Source of the DNA: Rhodothermales bacterium
Lineage (GTDB): Bacteria; Bacteroidota; Rhodothermia; Rhodothermales; Bin80
DNA: 64,000 nt
Assembly (NCBI GenBank): GCA_022821385.1
Contig: JAJEDR010000025.1
Location: forward strand, 19,160 to 83,159
Reading direction: 5' to 3'
The notes below the pieces were generated by a model. That model saw only the letters and a program-made list of their open reading frames with translations, searched no databases and was not told the origin of the DNA. This document shows, one piece after another, positions 35,195 to 44,701 of this stretch. Both the position numbers and the translations under genes were made by a program. Position 1 is the stretch's first letter, and the number at the start of each line of letters is the position of its first letter.

Positions 35195-36352
35195 ATGCGA
35201 GCAATCCACTGGACCGCCAGCTCTGAAACTGGTTGTGCAACAGGTCCACCAATCGTGAGAGGCCGAGAATCCTCGGGGACAGCATGTGCCGCGCATTGGC
35301 CTAGACCTTACGTGAGTTGCATTCTTGCAGTCATGCTGTGTGCTTCTTGCGGCTCCGATCAAGAAGTGAACAATGTCAAATTCGAAGCCCTAAGTGTGAG
35401 CCCCATTGTAGGGCAGCAGTCGTACGATCGAATTATGGGTGAAGTGTCTCTACGCAAGCTGTTCGAACTGCCGGCAATGCCTGACGAGATTGTAATTGCC
35501 CCCGCAGGTGTGTTCGCTGATACTATGGGATACATCTATGTGGCAGACAACTGGGATTATCGGATCCATCGCTTTGATGCTTCCGGGAATTACATTACTT
35601 CCTTCGGAGAAGGCCAGGGGGAGGGGCCCGGAGAAAACATGGGAATCTTGAACTTCGGGGTATTGGGTGACTCAATGGTGTATATGTTTGAGTACATGAC
35701 TTGGGAGGTCTCTTATTTCGATCTGGACGGATCCTTCCTGCGGTCTGAGCGCTTGGACGGATCAATACGTGAACATCCAGATCAATACGTGATCACGCGA
35801 AAGGGACGAATATATTCTATGTTCTCTCTTCAGGAAAACGTAGACCAAGAGCTATTCGAATCCCGACTCGGCAACGATGTTGTCAAGTTTGGCCAAATCT
35901 ATGGCGGGGGTCCATATTCCTCAATGATGGCGGCAGGTAGATTGATGACATTCAAGGAGCACATGATCTATGTGTCTCAGTGGTATCCGCTGTTCGTTCA
36001 GTATCGTCCAGACGGATCAATGAAGTACGCAAGGACCACAATCGACCATGTCTCAATAGAGGAGCCGAAGTTGATTAGGACCCAGAGAGGAGGGTATGTA
36101 GACGGGCCACCTCTGATTCGGAGTTTTCCGACGGTGTATCATGGGCAGCTATACATTCACGCCTACATTGCCCAGACGATTGACATCTATGACGCCGAGA
36201 CGGGAGACTACTGGCACTCCATCAGGTTGCCTGAGAACGGATTTACACACGCGCTCAACGACCGGATCTACCAGGTTGGAGACAGCACGGTCTCTGTTTG
36301 GGCTATTGAGAATAACAGTCCGCGTCCTGAATTATCGACATTGTCCGAATGA
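35195..36352 (+). CDS. 6-bladed beta-propeller lipoprotein (BF3164-like)
   Basis: A 385-residue member of the same propeller family as 32206-33225, with matching blades such as GYIYVADNWDYRIHRFDASG, the turn GEGQGEGPGENMG and IDIYDAETGDYWHSIRLPEN. A lipobox-like segment (SCILAVMLCASC) lies about 50 residues after the first plausible ATG at 35195. That N-terminal extension is long for a signal peptide, so the real start may be a GTG at about 35320. It is divergent from the amber-containing propeller gene, and the shared region near 34931-35194 must hold both promoters. Confidence 0.75.
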   Translation: MRAIHWTASSETGCATGPPIVRGRESSGTACAAHWPRPYVSCILAVMLCASCGSDQEVNNVKFEALSVSPIVGQQSYDRIMGEVSLRKLFELPAMPDEIVIAPAGVFADTMGYIYVADNWDYRIHRFDASGNYITSFGEGQGEGPGENMGILNFGVLGDSMVYMFEYMTWEVSYFDLDGSFLRSERLDGSIREHPDQYVITRKGRIYSMFSLQENVDQELFESRLGNDVVKFGQIYGGGPYSSMMAAGRLMTFKEHMIYVSQWYPLFVQYRPDGSMKYARTTIDHVSIEEPKLIRTQRGGYVDGPPLIRSFPTVYHGQLYIHAYIAQTIDIYDAETGDYWHSIRLPENGFTHALNDRIYQVGDSTVSVWAIENNSPRPELSTLSE

Positions 36353-36526
36353 ATGTGGGTTCTCGACGCACGGATGTAGTGCTGGAATGGGTCATCCACT
36401 GATTCTGATCATGGCCTGCTTGTGTTATTGCAAGAGGCTTCGGAGGGTATGATGCCTGGTTTTTGACAATGATCGTGCTCGAGGTACCCGTTGCATGATT
36501 CCTGCGAGGCAGATTTCAGACTGAAA

Positions 36527-37969
36527 TCAGGATAAAACAATCTCCCTGCGCAGCCGGGCCACAGGCAGGCCTAGCTGTACTCGGTATTTCGATACAGTAC
36601 GTCTGGCTATTCTGTATCCTTTCTCCTTCAGGATAACTGTAATTGCCTGGTCCGTCAGTGGATCTGTCTTGTCCTCCCGTTCAATAATACCGGAAATAAT
36701 AGCTCTGACCTCCTTGTTTGACACATTAACGCCGGACGTTGTCGCGACCCCCTCGGAGAAAAAGTATTTGAGTTCGTAGACACCAAAATCGCATTGAACA
36801 TACTTTCCGCTCACAACACGACTGATCGTCGAAATGTCCATATCAATCCGCTGGGCAATATCCTTGAGAATAAGTGGCCGCAGATGCCCCTCCCCCAAGG
36901 TAAAGAACGCTTCCTGAAAAGCGACAATCTCACGCATGACTGAGAGCATGGTTTGGCGGCGTTGCTGGACTGCGTCAATAAACCACCTTGCCGACTCAAG
37001 CTTGGAGCGGAGAAATTGCTTCGTTTTCACATCGGATGGCTTTTTTTGGGCGGTTTGTTGATCAGTGGCCATCTTTTTGATCATCTCCCTGTACGGTTTG
37101 GAGACCGTAAGCGTTGGAAAGTTGCCGGAGTTAAGCTGAATGACAAACGAGCCGTCAGTATTGCGAACCAGAAAATCAGGAGTCACGTAGTTTTCCTGTG
37201 GCGTGAACGTACCCTCGCCGGGTTTGGGATTGCACGATTGGATGAGGTCTATGGCAGATTTCAGAACAGCATCATTAATACTCAGGCGTTCTTTGATGCG
37301 CTCGTACTGTCTTCGGGCGAAGGGCGTAAACAGATTCCCAACCACCTGGAGAGCAATATCTCGACCTGGAACATCTTCCGGGATCAATTCCAGTTGGATC
37401 AGCAGACATTCCTGCACGCTGCGAGCTGCAATTCCAGGCGGATCGAGACGCTGGATAAGGCGCAACACGCGAATCACATCTTCTTCTGTCAGTTCCTCAC
37501 GATAGTTGAAGGTGATGTCATCTACGATTGACGAAATTTCTCTTCGCAAGTAGCCATCCTCGTCAATGGAGCCTATAATTTGCTCTGCGATGAGCGTGTC
37601 TCGTCTGTCAAGATTCAAGAACTCTTTTTGTCCGCGCAGATGATCAGTCAGAGATTCGCCGGCCGCAAGTGGAATTTCCCGGTCTTCCTGGTTATGGTCC
37701 ACGCGGGCTTTATATCCGTACAGATCGTTTGCGTCTGGTAATAGATCCTCAAGGTCAAATTCTTCGTCATTGGTGTTGTCAGTGGACTCTCCCTCCGGCT
37801 CCGGTGATACCTCGTCAGCCGATCCCTCTTCAAGTAGCGGATTATCCACCAGCTCCTGCTGAATGCGCTGTTCCAGTGCAAGCGTTGGTAACTGTAGCAG
37901 CTGGATATACTGAATCTGCTGCGGGGACAGTTTTTGCTGTAGCCTTAATTCTTGACTTAGGTTCAGCAT
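36527..37969 (-). CDS. rpoN: RNA polymerase sigma-54 factor
   Basis: A 480-residue sigma factor that directs RNA polymerase to -24/-12 promoters, which need an enhancer-binding ATPase. The glutamine- and leucine-rich activator-interacting region is at residues 1-50 (LRLQQKLSPQQIQYIQLLQL), followed by an acidic linker and the core-binding domain. A helix-turn-helix follows (LKDIAQRIDMDISTISRVVS), and the RpoN box ARRTVSKYR lies at about residues 455-463. It is divergent from ruvB. No enhancer-binding protein is in the window. Confidence 0.95.
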   Translation of the reverse strand: MLNLSQELRLQQKLSPQQIQYIQLLQLPTLALEQRIQQELVDNPLLEEGSADEVSPEPEGESTDNTNDEEFDLEDLLPDANDLYGYKARVDHNQEDREIPLAAGESLTDHLRGQKEFLNLDRRDTLIAEQIIGSIDEDGYLRREISSIVDDITFNYREELTEEDVIRVLRLIQRLDPPGIAARSVQECLLIQLELIPEDVPGRDIALQVVGNLFTPFARRQYERIKERLSINDAVLKSAIDLIQSCNPKPGEGTFTPQENYVTPDFLVRNTDGSFVIQLNSGNFPTLTVSKPYREMIKKMATDQQTAQKKPSDVKTKQFLRSKLESARWFIDAVQQRRQTMLSVMREIVAFQEAFFTLGEGHLRPLILKDIAQRIDMDISTISRVVSGKYVQCDFGVYELKYFFSEGVATTSGVNVSNKEVRAIISGIIEREDKTDPLTDQAITVILKEKGYRIARRTVSKYRVQLGLPVARLRREIVLS

Positions 37970-38120
37970 ATGCCGGGCACGCGTACCTTAGAGTAAGTTT
38001 TATCTACCCACTGAAACGTAGCGGGCAGTTACGGGGTTTGCAGTTGTTAAAGTCCAGTATCTTACGATCTTACGGTGATTCGGTTAATTACCGAAGGTCA
38101 ACACATGTTGCATCCAGTCA

Positions 38121-39689
38121 ATGATGAAGCGCCAAAGCATTGCCGCTCCTAACCTTCAAGACAAGGACTTTGAACGTCGGCTGCGCCCGCGTAAACTGGA
38201 GGATTTTATCGGACAGGAGAAAATCAAGAGCAATCTCAGAATATTTATGCGGGCTGCTCTTGAGCGGGGAGAAAGCCTTGACCATGTACTTTTATCTGGT
38301 CCTCCGGGGCTGGGCAAGTGTGTAACGGCAGATACACAAATACAAACTCCTCAGGGTCCCGTGCCTATGGAGCGCCTGATTCCAACCAATCTTAGTCCTG
38401 GCGAATGCAGGAACCACACTGTAACAGTCGTTGGAGCATTTGGCGCAGAGCGCACCTCACACGTGTATGCAAGTGGGTCCGGTCCTACAATTCGTCTATT
38501 TACAAGATGCGGAAAATCTGTGGAGGGTACCCCCGCACATCCTGTACTGGCAGAAAAGCAGGGCTACATGACCTGGCGACCGCTCGGATCACTTGAGCTC
38601 GGAGACCGGGTATTGGCATTACAGAAAGAATCTGCGCAGGATTCCGCCGAATGCGGAGATTACCAGGATATCCGGTTTACAAAGCAGGACTGGATTGCCT
38701 TGGAAGCATCAAGTGAAAACAGACCAAAAGCAACTGGGGGTTTTAAGTGGAGTACGGTCACGCGACTCGAGCGTGCGGAGGCAGAAACATTCGACTTTGT
38801 AGTTCCAGGCTCACATTCGTTCATCGGTAACGGGTTCTGCAATCATAACACGACGTTGGGCCACATTATCGCAGAGGAAATGGGGGCTGCCATTACCACC
38901 TCTTCTGGTCCAGTACTGGATAAACCCGCAGATCTGGCAGGCATTTTGACCAAATTGAAGGAAGGGGATGTTCTTTTCATAGACGAAATGCATCGTCTAT
39001 CGCCACTGGTGGAGGAGTATCTCTATTCAGCCATGGAGGACTACTATATCGACATTGTCATTGACAGTGGCCCGAATGCACGAAGCGTGAAGATCCCATT
39101 GCCCCGGTTTACAATGGTGGGAGCCACGACACGAAAGGGGTTGTTGACTGCCCCTCTGCGTAGTCGGTTTGGGATAGATTTTCGGTATGATTATTATAGC
39201 GCTAAGTTGCTTCAGGCCATTCTTACACGTTCGGCGGGCATTCTGGGTGTTCTGATCGAAGAGGAGGGTGCGTACGAGATTGCCCGTCGTAGCCGCGGGA
39301 CCCCCCGTATCGCCAATCGCTTACTGCGCCGTGCCCGTGACTTTGCGCAGGTGGAGGGAGACGGTTGTATAAGTCTTAAAATGGCCGACCGTGCACTGAC
39401 AGCACTGGATGTAGACGCCGAAGGGTTGGACAGCATGGATACGCGTATACTGCTCAGTCTCATTGACAAGTTCAATGGCGGGCCTGCCGGACTCTCAACA
39501 CTGTCCGTATCGGTCGGAGAAGAGTCAGGAACAATAGAAGAGGTATATGAACCTTACCTGATACAAGAGGGATATATGCAACGCACGCCGCGTGGGCGTG
39601 TAGCAACCAAACGGGCATACAAACATTTTGGGAGAAAAGCCCCGGGTGAAATACCAACACTATTTGACACTGGAAACGGAGGAGAATGA
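38121..39689 (+). CDS. ruvB: Holliday junction helicase RuvB precursor with mini-intein
   Basis: A 522-residue precursor. Removing residues 67-243 leaves a 345-residue RuvB of normal size, the hexameric AAA+ motor that drives RuvA-dependent branch migration. The extein joins as [17 protein letters not shown], restoring the Walker A motif that the intein interrupts. Walker B is [10 protein letters not shown], the sensor region is [20 protein letters not shown] with the arginine finger, and the C-terminal winged helix ends [11 protein letters not shown]. Without protein splicing the ATPase site could not form. The start has two adjacent ATG codons. Divergent from rpoN by about 150 bases. Confidence 0.95.
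   Translation: MMKRQSIAAPNLQDKDFERRLRPRKLEDFIGQEKIKSNLRIFMRAALERGESLDHVLLSGPPGLGKCVTADTQIQTPQGPVPMERLIPTNLSPGECRNHTVTVVGAFGAERTSHVYASGSGPTIRLFTRCGKSVEGTPAHPVLAEKQGYMTWRPLGSLELGDRVLALQKESAQDSAECGDYQDIRFTKQDWIALEASSENRPKATGGFKWSTVTRLERAEAETFDFVVPGSHSFIGNGFCNHNTTLGHIIAEEMGAAITTSSGPVLDKPADLAGILTKLKEGDVLFIDEMHRLSPLVEEYLYSAMEDYYIDIVIDSGPNARSVKIPLPRFTMVGATTRKGLLTAPLRSRFGIDFRYDYYSAKLLQAILTRSAGILGVLIEEEGAYEIARRSRGTPRIANRLLRRARDFAQVEGDGCISLKMADRALTALDVDAEGLDSMDTRILLSLIDKFNGGPAGLSTLSVSVGEESGTIEEVYEPYLIQEGYMQRTPRGRVATKRAYKHFGRKAPGEIPTLFDTGNGGE
38319..38849 (+). other. Mini-intein within ruvB (177 residues)
   Basis: The element runs from Cys67 to Asn243 of the precursor. Block A is [13 protein letters not shown]; block B has the TxxH motif in EGTPAHPVL; the blocks near the end are [19 protein letters not shown] and the terminal His-Asn. 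The next residue is threonine, a permitted +1 nucleophile. Between blocks B and F there are only about 85 residues, including [13 protein letters not shown], and no LAGLIDADG or HNH motif, so no homing endonuclease is present. It sits between lysine and threonine of the P-loop, a typical intein site in ATPases. Confidence 0.95.
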
Positions 39690-39713
39690 AAAAAACTTTT
39701 GCTGCTTCGTTGA

Positions 39714-39821
39714 TTTGCCCGGGCAAGGCCCACAGGATTGGCCAAGGGACCGTATGGTTCGGTATACATATCCGATTCTGTGAAGGGCAGGATCTGGAAA
39801 ATCGTTCACACTGGATCTTGA
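39714..39821 (+). pseudogene. PQQ-type sugar dehydrogenase, C-terminal remnant
   Basis: Downstream of ruvB a 35-codon frame reads ARPTGLAKGPYGSVYISDSV followed by KGRIWKIVHTGS and a TGA. This is the last beta-propeller blade of soluble aldose (glucose/sorbosone) dehydrogenases, which usually reads RPTGLAxGPDGSLYVSDDxxGRI. A TGA lies just upstream of it and nothing before it matches the family, since ruvB ends 24 bases earlier. It is the tail of a lost gene, possibly the former neighbour of the large dehydrogenase that starts eight bases later. Confidence 0.6.
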
Positions 39822-39828
39822 GTTGTTG

Positions 39829-42765
39829 ATGCCGAGCAACGATCGAGCACTGACGGATTTTCTGAATGTGCTGCGTAAGGAAAGTCAGGGGGAGGTTCGA
39901 ACGGATGATTACAGCCGTGCACTTTACAGCACGGACGCCAGCATTTACCAGGTAATGCCGCATGGTGTCTTTTTCCCGGCTTCACGGGAGGATGTACATG
40001 CTGCGGTTACGCTCTCGGCTGAATTCGGCGTTCCTCTGCTTCCTCGTACCGGTGGTAGCAGTCTTGCCGGTCAGGCGGTTTCGGAGGCCCTGGTGATGGA
40101 TTTTACCCGTCACTTGAATCGAATACTGGAGGTCAATGAGGCTGAAGGTTGGGTACGCGCTGAACCTGGTCTGGTGCTTGACCGGCTAAACAAGAATCTG
40201 GAGTCTACCGGGTTACAGTTTGGTCCCGATCCGGCCAGCAGCAACCGTGCGGCTTTGGGCGGAATTGTGAGCAACAATTCAACCGGAAGTCACTCCATTT
40301 GCTACGGAATGACCGCCGATCATGTCCATAGCATGAACGTCGTGCTGAGTGATGGTACACAGGTACATCTGGGGCCGTTGGAGGCCGAGGCACTTAAGCA
40401 GAAATCAAAGCTCAGTGGTCTGGAAGGCAGTCTGTATCGGGGAATGTTGGAGCTTACGCGATCATCTGATAACCGTAAGACCATCCTTGAAGGGACGCCT
40501 CGTCACTGGCGGAGGTGTGGTGGCTACAACCTTGATCGGTTCATTGGCGAGGGTCCGTCTTTCAAAGTACCCCAGGACGACCGCTTTAATCTGGCAAAAC
40601 TGGTGTGCGGAGCGGAGGGAGGCTTGGCGGTTATTCAGGATGTGACGCTGAACCTAGTCCCCGTCCCTACTGCGCGCGCGTTGGCAATTGTCCAATTTGG
40701 CAGCACACCGGAGGCGCTTAGGCGCGTTCCAGACATTCTGGAGGCCAATCCCAGTGCGGTAGAGTTGCTGGATAACCTGGGTCTGCAGTTGTGCAGGGAG
40801 GTGCCCAAGTACGCGCGGCTGCTACAAACTTTTATTGAAGGGAATCCAGATTGTATTCTGATTACGGAGTTTTACGGAGATAGCAAGGCGGAGCTGCGCT
40901 CGAAAATCGAGAATTTGCGCACACTCCTTGTTAGGCGAGGACATAAAGGGGGCGTGCAGCCCGTCCTGGACCCGGCCCGACAGGTGAATGTGTGGACGGT
41001 CCGCAAGGTAGGGTTGGGTTTGTTGATGAGTATCAAGGGAGACCACAAGCCAATCCCCTTTATTGAGGACGCAGCAGTTCCAACCGAACACTTGGCGGAG
41101 TACGTACAAAAAGTTGATGACTTTTGTACGAAAAGGGGGACACGTGTGGCCTATTACGCACACGCAAGTGCAGGCTGCATCCATATTCGTCCGTTGATCA
41201 ATGCAAAAGTGGCCACAGAAGTGGCCAAGATCCCCGAGATCATTGATTTTTCGGTGGAGCTATTGCAGGGTTACGGAGGCGCACTTTCCAGTGAGCACGG
41301 GGATGGGCGGGCGCGCAGTTGGATAAATGAGCGGTTCTTCGGGCCGGATCTGTACCGGTTGTATCGGGAGGTGAAGGAGATGTGGGATCCCCGAGGGTTA
41401 CTGAACCCTGGCGTGGTTGTGGATGCTCCCCTGGCGACCGATAATTTGCGCTATGGCGCAAACTACGAGGTGATGCCGCTGGAACTGAACCTGGATTTCA
41501 GCGCGGAGCACGGTTTTGATCGGGCCATTGAAATGTGTAACGGGGCCGGAATCTGCCGAAAAGACACAACAGGGGTCATGTGCCCCAGCTTCATGGCTAC
41601 CCGTGAAGAGGAGCACAGTACTCGGGGGCGTGCCAATGCATTACGAGCTGCGCTCTCGGGAGTTATGCCTCACGAGGAATTGACCAGTGCACGCATGTAT
41701 GAGGTCATGGATCTGTGCGTGGAATGCAAAGCATGTAAGTCGGAGTGTCCCTCGTCCGTGGACATGGCCAAGATCAAGTTCGAGTTTTTAGCGCAGTACC
41801 ACGCCAAACACGGTACGCCGCTGCGAGCGCGTCTATTTGGAGATATCGCAAGATTTTCCCGTTTGGCCAGTGGAACTCTCGCGCCTCCGATTAACGGGAT
41901 TTTGGGCAGCACGCCGGTGCGGTTTGCTCTTGACCGTGGATTGGGCATTTCCCGACAGCGCAAATTGCCGGCTTTTGCTCGGAAACCTTTCACCAAGTGG
42001 TTCAGACAGCGACCACAGCACACGCAGGCAAGGGAACGTGTTGTGCTCTTCAATGACACGTTCAACACGTTTAACGAACCGCATGTAGCGATAGCCGCGG
42101 TAGAAGTGCTTGAAGCGGCAGGCTTCGAGGTTATACTTCCGGGACACCGCTGCTGTGGCCGACCACTCATATCGAAGGGTATGGTAAAGAGGGCGCGCGC
42201 TGCAGCTAAGGATACGGTAGAGCGACTGGCACCGTATGCAAGAGCGGGGCTACCGATCATTGGCTTGGAGCCAAGCTGCCTGTTATCAATGCGCGACGAG
42301 TACCTGTATCTATTGCCTGATAGCAGGGAAGCACGGGAGGTTGCGCATCAGGCAGTGCTTTTTGACGAGTTTCTGGCCCGTCTCGCGGAAGAGGGAAGAT
42401 TGTCACTTTCCTTCACTAGTGCAGCGCGAGAGGTCCTGCTGCACGGCCATTGCCACCAGCGTGCACTTGCAGGTACGGAATCAACCTTGAAAATCCTGTC
42501 ACTCCCCGAAAACTACCATGCGCACGAAGTTGACTCCAGTTGTTGCGGAATGGCAGGCTCCTTTGGTTATGAAAAGGAGCACTATGAAATATCTCGAAAG
42601 ATGGCTGAGCGCCGGCTGGTGCCTATGATGCGCAACACTAGTGCCGACGCATTAATTGTAGCGCCAGGCACCAGTTGTCGCCATCAACTGCAGCACTGCG
42701 GCATCACGCAGCCCCTACACCCGGCAGAGGTGCTTCGGGATGCAATGCTCCAGCGTGCACCCTGA
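39829..42765 (+). CDS. FAD/Fe-S dehydrogenase, D-2-hydroxyacid (YdiJ/GlcD-GlcF-like) type
   Basis: A 978-residue fusion. An FAD-binding PCMH domain fills residues about 35-215 (PRTGGSSLAGQAVSEALVMD, then ASSNRAALGGIVSNN). An FAD-oxidase C-terminal domain follows to about 545 (GALSSEHGDGRARSWI). An iron-sulfur region at about 575-650 includes GICRKDTTGVMCPSFMATRE and CVECKACKSECP, and a CCG domain near the end has GHRCCGRPL and SSCCGMAGSFGYEKEHY. This plan oxidises D-lactate, D-2-hydroxyglutarate or glycolate and passes electrons to the membrane. Two TTG codons precede the chosen ATG. The LarA-like racemase nearby could supply a D-hydroxyacid. Confidence 0.88.
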   Translation: MPSNDRALTDFLNVLRKESQGEVRTDDYSRALYSTDASIYQVMPHGVFFPASREDVHAAVTLSAEFGVPLLPRTGGSSLAGQAVSEALVMDFTRHLNRILEVNEAEGWVRAEPGLVLDRLNKNLESTGLQFGPDPASSNRAALGGIVSNNSTGSHSICYGMTADHVHSMNVVLSDGTQVHLGPLEAEALKQKSKLSGLEGSLYRGMLELTRSSDNRKTILEGTPRHWRRCGGYNLDRFIGEGPSFKVPQDDRFNLAKLVCGAEGGLAVIQDVTLNLVPVPTARALAIVQFGSTPEALRRVPDILEANPSAVELLDNLGLQLCREVPKYARLLQTFIEGNPDCILITEFYGDSKAELRSKIENLRTLLVRRGHKGGVQPVLDPARQVNVWTVRKVGLGLLMSIKGDHKPIPFIEDAAVPTEHLAEYVQKVDDFCTKRGTRVAYYAHASAGCIHIRPLINAKVATEVAKIPEIIDFSVELLQGYGGALSSEHGDGRARSWINERFFGPDLYRLYREVKEMWDPRGLLNPGVVVDAPLATDNLRYGANYEVMPLELNLDFSAEHGFDRAIEMCNGAGICRKDTTGVMCPSFMATREEEHSTRGRANALRAALSGVMPHEELTSARMYEVMDLCVECKACKSECPSSVDMAKIKFEFLAQYHAKHGTPLRARLFGDIARFSRLASGTLAPPINGILGSTPVRFALDRGLGISRQRKLPAFARKPFTKWFRQRPQHTQARERVVLFNDTFNTFNEPHVAIAAVEVLEAAGFEVILPGHRCCGRPLISKGMVKRARAAAKDTVERLAPYARAGLPIIGLEPSCLLSMRDEYLYLLPDSREAREVAHQAVLFDEFLARLAEEGRLSLSFTSAAREVLLHGHCHQRALAGTESTLKILSLPENYHAHEVDSSCCGMAGSFGYEKEHYEISRKMAERRLVPMMRNTSADALIVAPGTSCRHQLQHCGITQPLHPAEVLRDAMLQRAP

Positions 42766-42782
42766 TTCCTCCTATACCCCGA

Positions 42783-44234
42783 TCAGTGGCTGCCGAGTTT
42801 TTCAGCTCTATAGCCGCCAGCACGAAGATCTTTCACGAGCAGAAATCCAAAGACTACGATCAGTATAATTCCGAAGGGTGCGAGTCTACGGAAGGAGAGT
42901 CGGCCGCCCTCATTGTCAGCGGGGTTCAGTTCAGCCTGTGCCCGTCCTACGATCTCTGATGGGACACCGGATCCGCTGACGGACCTTAGAGCCTGCATTG
43001 TGCCACCGCGTGGTAATTCGCCATCGGTTTCGTACGTTGCCAGCACATTCGCTACAGTGGAGTTGACGGCCATAATGTCAGCTTCCTGTGGTCCGGAATT
43101 TTCCGCAATTGCAGGGAATTCCGTATTAACATCCTCAAATATCTGGATGACAGTTTCACTGTTGAGTGTGTCATGTCCTCTATCATCGGCTATGTCACCC
43201 AGCCAAGGCGTTACAAAGAAGGACGCAAGCATTCCTACGGCCCCCATGACTCCGAGACCCAGCGCACCACTCTTGGGATTTCGTTCGGAAACATAGCCCA
43301 GCATGGTTGGCCAGAAGTAGGCGATTCCGGCTGCCCATATCGCGGCAGTCAGGAAAGCCATCAAGGTTGTCTCCGCCATGCTGAACAGGAAAAGACCTAA
43401 TGTGGCTAATACAGCGCTTCCGAACAGGATGCCGGTCGGCGTGAGGGCCTTGACCACCGGGCCGGCAAGTAAGCGGAGTGTACCCATAATGCCAAACACA
43501 AACCCGAACACGAGCAAGCCATTAATTCCTCCTGCCTGAAGAACAGAGGGGACCCAACTTGAGGGCGGAAGCTCCATAGATGCTGTGAGCAACATCATAG
43601 GCATCATGATGAGCATTATAGGAGCGAAGAGAGCTTTGAATGACTCACCCACAGATACGCCCGCTGAAACTCCTTCCGTTTGTGGAAAGGGGGCGGTGAA
43701 CATCATGAGGCCATAGCCCAGTGCAGGTACCAGAACCAGAATGAGTTGCGAGCGCCATCCGGCTCCGAGTTGTGCAAAGATGAAGGTCAGAAGGATAGCG
43801 GCGATCAGATTTCCGTATGGGAACCACATGTGAAAGTGGTTCAGTTTGGAGGTTTTGTTATCTGGGTAGAGCGCAGCAACGAGCGGGTTGCACCCAGCCT
43901 CAACCAATCCTGCCCCAAGCCCGGCGCAAAGCGAACCGGCTACAGCCGGTACGTAGCCCTGGGCTGTCATGATCAGGATAGCGCCGGCCACATGACCAAC
44001 AAATGCTCCTCGCACGATCCATCGCATTCCGATCACATCGCAAAGCGGCGAAAAAATAGCTTGGCTCACAGTAAAGCCGATAAAAAACACACCGGTGAAG
44101 ACACCGAGTTGTGCGTTCGTGAGAATGAATTCTGATTTTACGGAGAAAGCAATTCCGGCAATGACTGTGAAAGCGAATGCTGTTGTCAGCAGAGCAAGGC
44201 AGCTGCCGTAAAAGAGGCGTTTGCGACTAATCAT
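42783..44234 (-). CDS. Major facilitator superfamily transporter
   Basis: A 483-residue permease with about 12 membrane helices. The N-terminal half has GVFFIGFTVSQAIFSPLCDV and a GAGLVEAGCNPLVAALYPDN stretch that resembles the FucP/GlcP sugar-proton symporter branch. The loop between helices 10 and 11 is enlarged by about 100 polar residues (from DIADDRGHD to GGRLSFRR), which is unusual for the family and may be periplasmic. The substrate is inferred to be a sugar or sugar derivative, in keeping with the catabolic genes around it. It converges with the FAD/Fe-S dehydrogenase gene. Confidence 0.82.
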   Translation of the reverse strand: MISRKRLFYGSCLALLTTAFAFTVIAGIAFSVKSEFILTNAQLGVFTGVFFIGFTVSQAIFSPLCDVIGMRWIVRGAFVGHVAGAILIMTAQGYVPAVAGSLCAGLGAGLVEAGCNPLVAALYPDNKTSKLNHFHMWFPYGNLIAAILLTFIFAQLGAGWRSQLILVLVPALGYGLMMFTAPFPQTEGVSAGVSVGESFKALFAPIMLIMMPMMLLTASMELPPSSWVPSVLQAGGINGLLVFGFVFGIMGTLRLLAGPVVKALTPTGILFGSAVLATLGLFLFSMAETTLMAFLTAAIWAAGIAYFWPTMLGYVSERNPKSGALGLGVMGAVGMLASFFVTPWLGDIADDRGHDTLNSETVIQIFEDVNTEFPAIAENSGPQEADIMAVNSTVANVLATYETDGELPRGGTMQALRSVSGSGVPSEIVGRAQAELNPADNEGGRLSFRRLAPFGIILIVVFGFLLVKDLRAGGYRAEKLGSH

Positions 44235-44701
44235 TTAAGCAGGCGAAGTTTGGTTGGTTCAGGATCAGTTGGTAAAAAGACTTACCGACATAGAATATAC
44301 AATGGAGAGCTTGCACATGCGCGGGCTGTCAGGATTGCTAAGGATTTCTGATCTGACAGCGGATCTGCAAACTTGTCCCGGCATTCATAGAGGGGATACA
44401 GACCTTTGGGCAATCTTCCGGTTGGATACTTGGTACCCGGTGAATTTGGATACGCCTGATTGTCGTGGGATCATACTTTACGTCAAGCTTTGGCTAACAT
44501 TAATTTGGATGGCGGTGGAGGTCTTGTTGCGGTGACAGGGAGATCCCGTTGCCCGTGATGCTGGTGTCCATGAAATCACACAGGTTGTCAGGTCTAAGTG
44601 ATAGGGATATCTCATCCGTCCAGGCAGCGAAACCACCGAAGACTCTTTGCGTTAGTTGTGGCGTTAATTGTTTTTCTGTTCATCAGCTTATCCGATTCGT
44701 C
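44235..44701. other. Stretch without a recognisable gene
   Basis: About 470 bases between the MFS transporter start and the DUF2911 gene. A plus-strand frame of 93 codons at 44254-44535 has an ATG, but its residue order is not protein-like and I know no match. The region should hold the divergent promoters of both flanking genes. Confidence 0.4.

Noticed and set aside
36512..36528. Hairpin GATTTCA-GAC-TGAAATC as terminator of rpoN
   Set aside because: The stem is only seven base pairs, overlaps the rpoN stop codon and has no run of T after it.
38121..39689. RuvB extra domain read as a fused functional domain
   Set aside because: The segment begins with Cys, ends His-Asn-Thr and restores the P-loop when removed, so it is an intein and not a fused domain.
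44254..44535. 93-codon plus-strand frame between the MFS and DUF2911 genes
   Set aside because: It has an ATG but no recognisable domain, and it occupies the place expected for divergent promoters.
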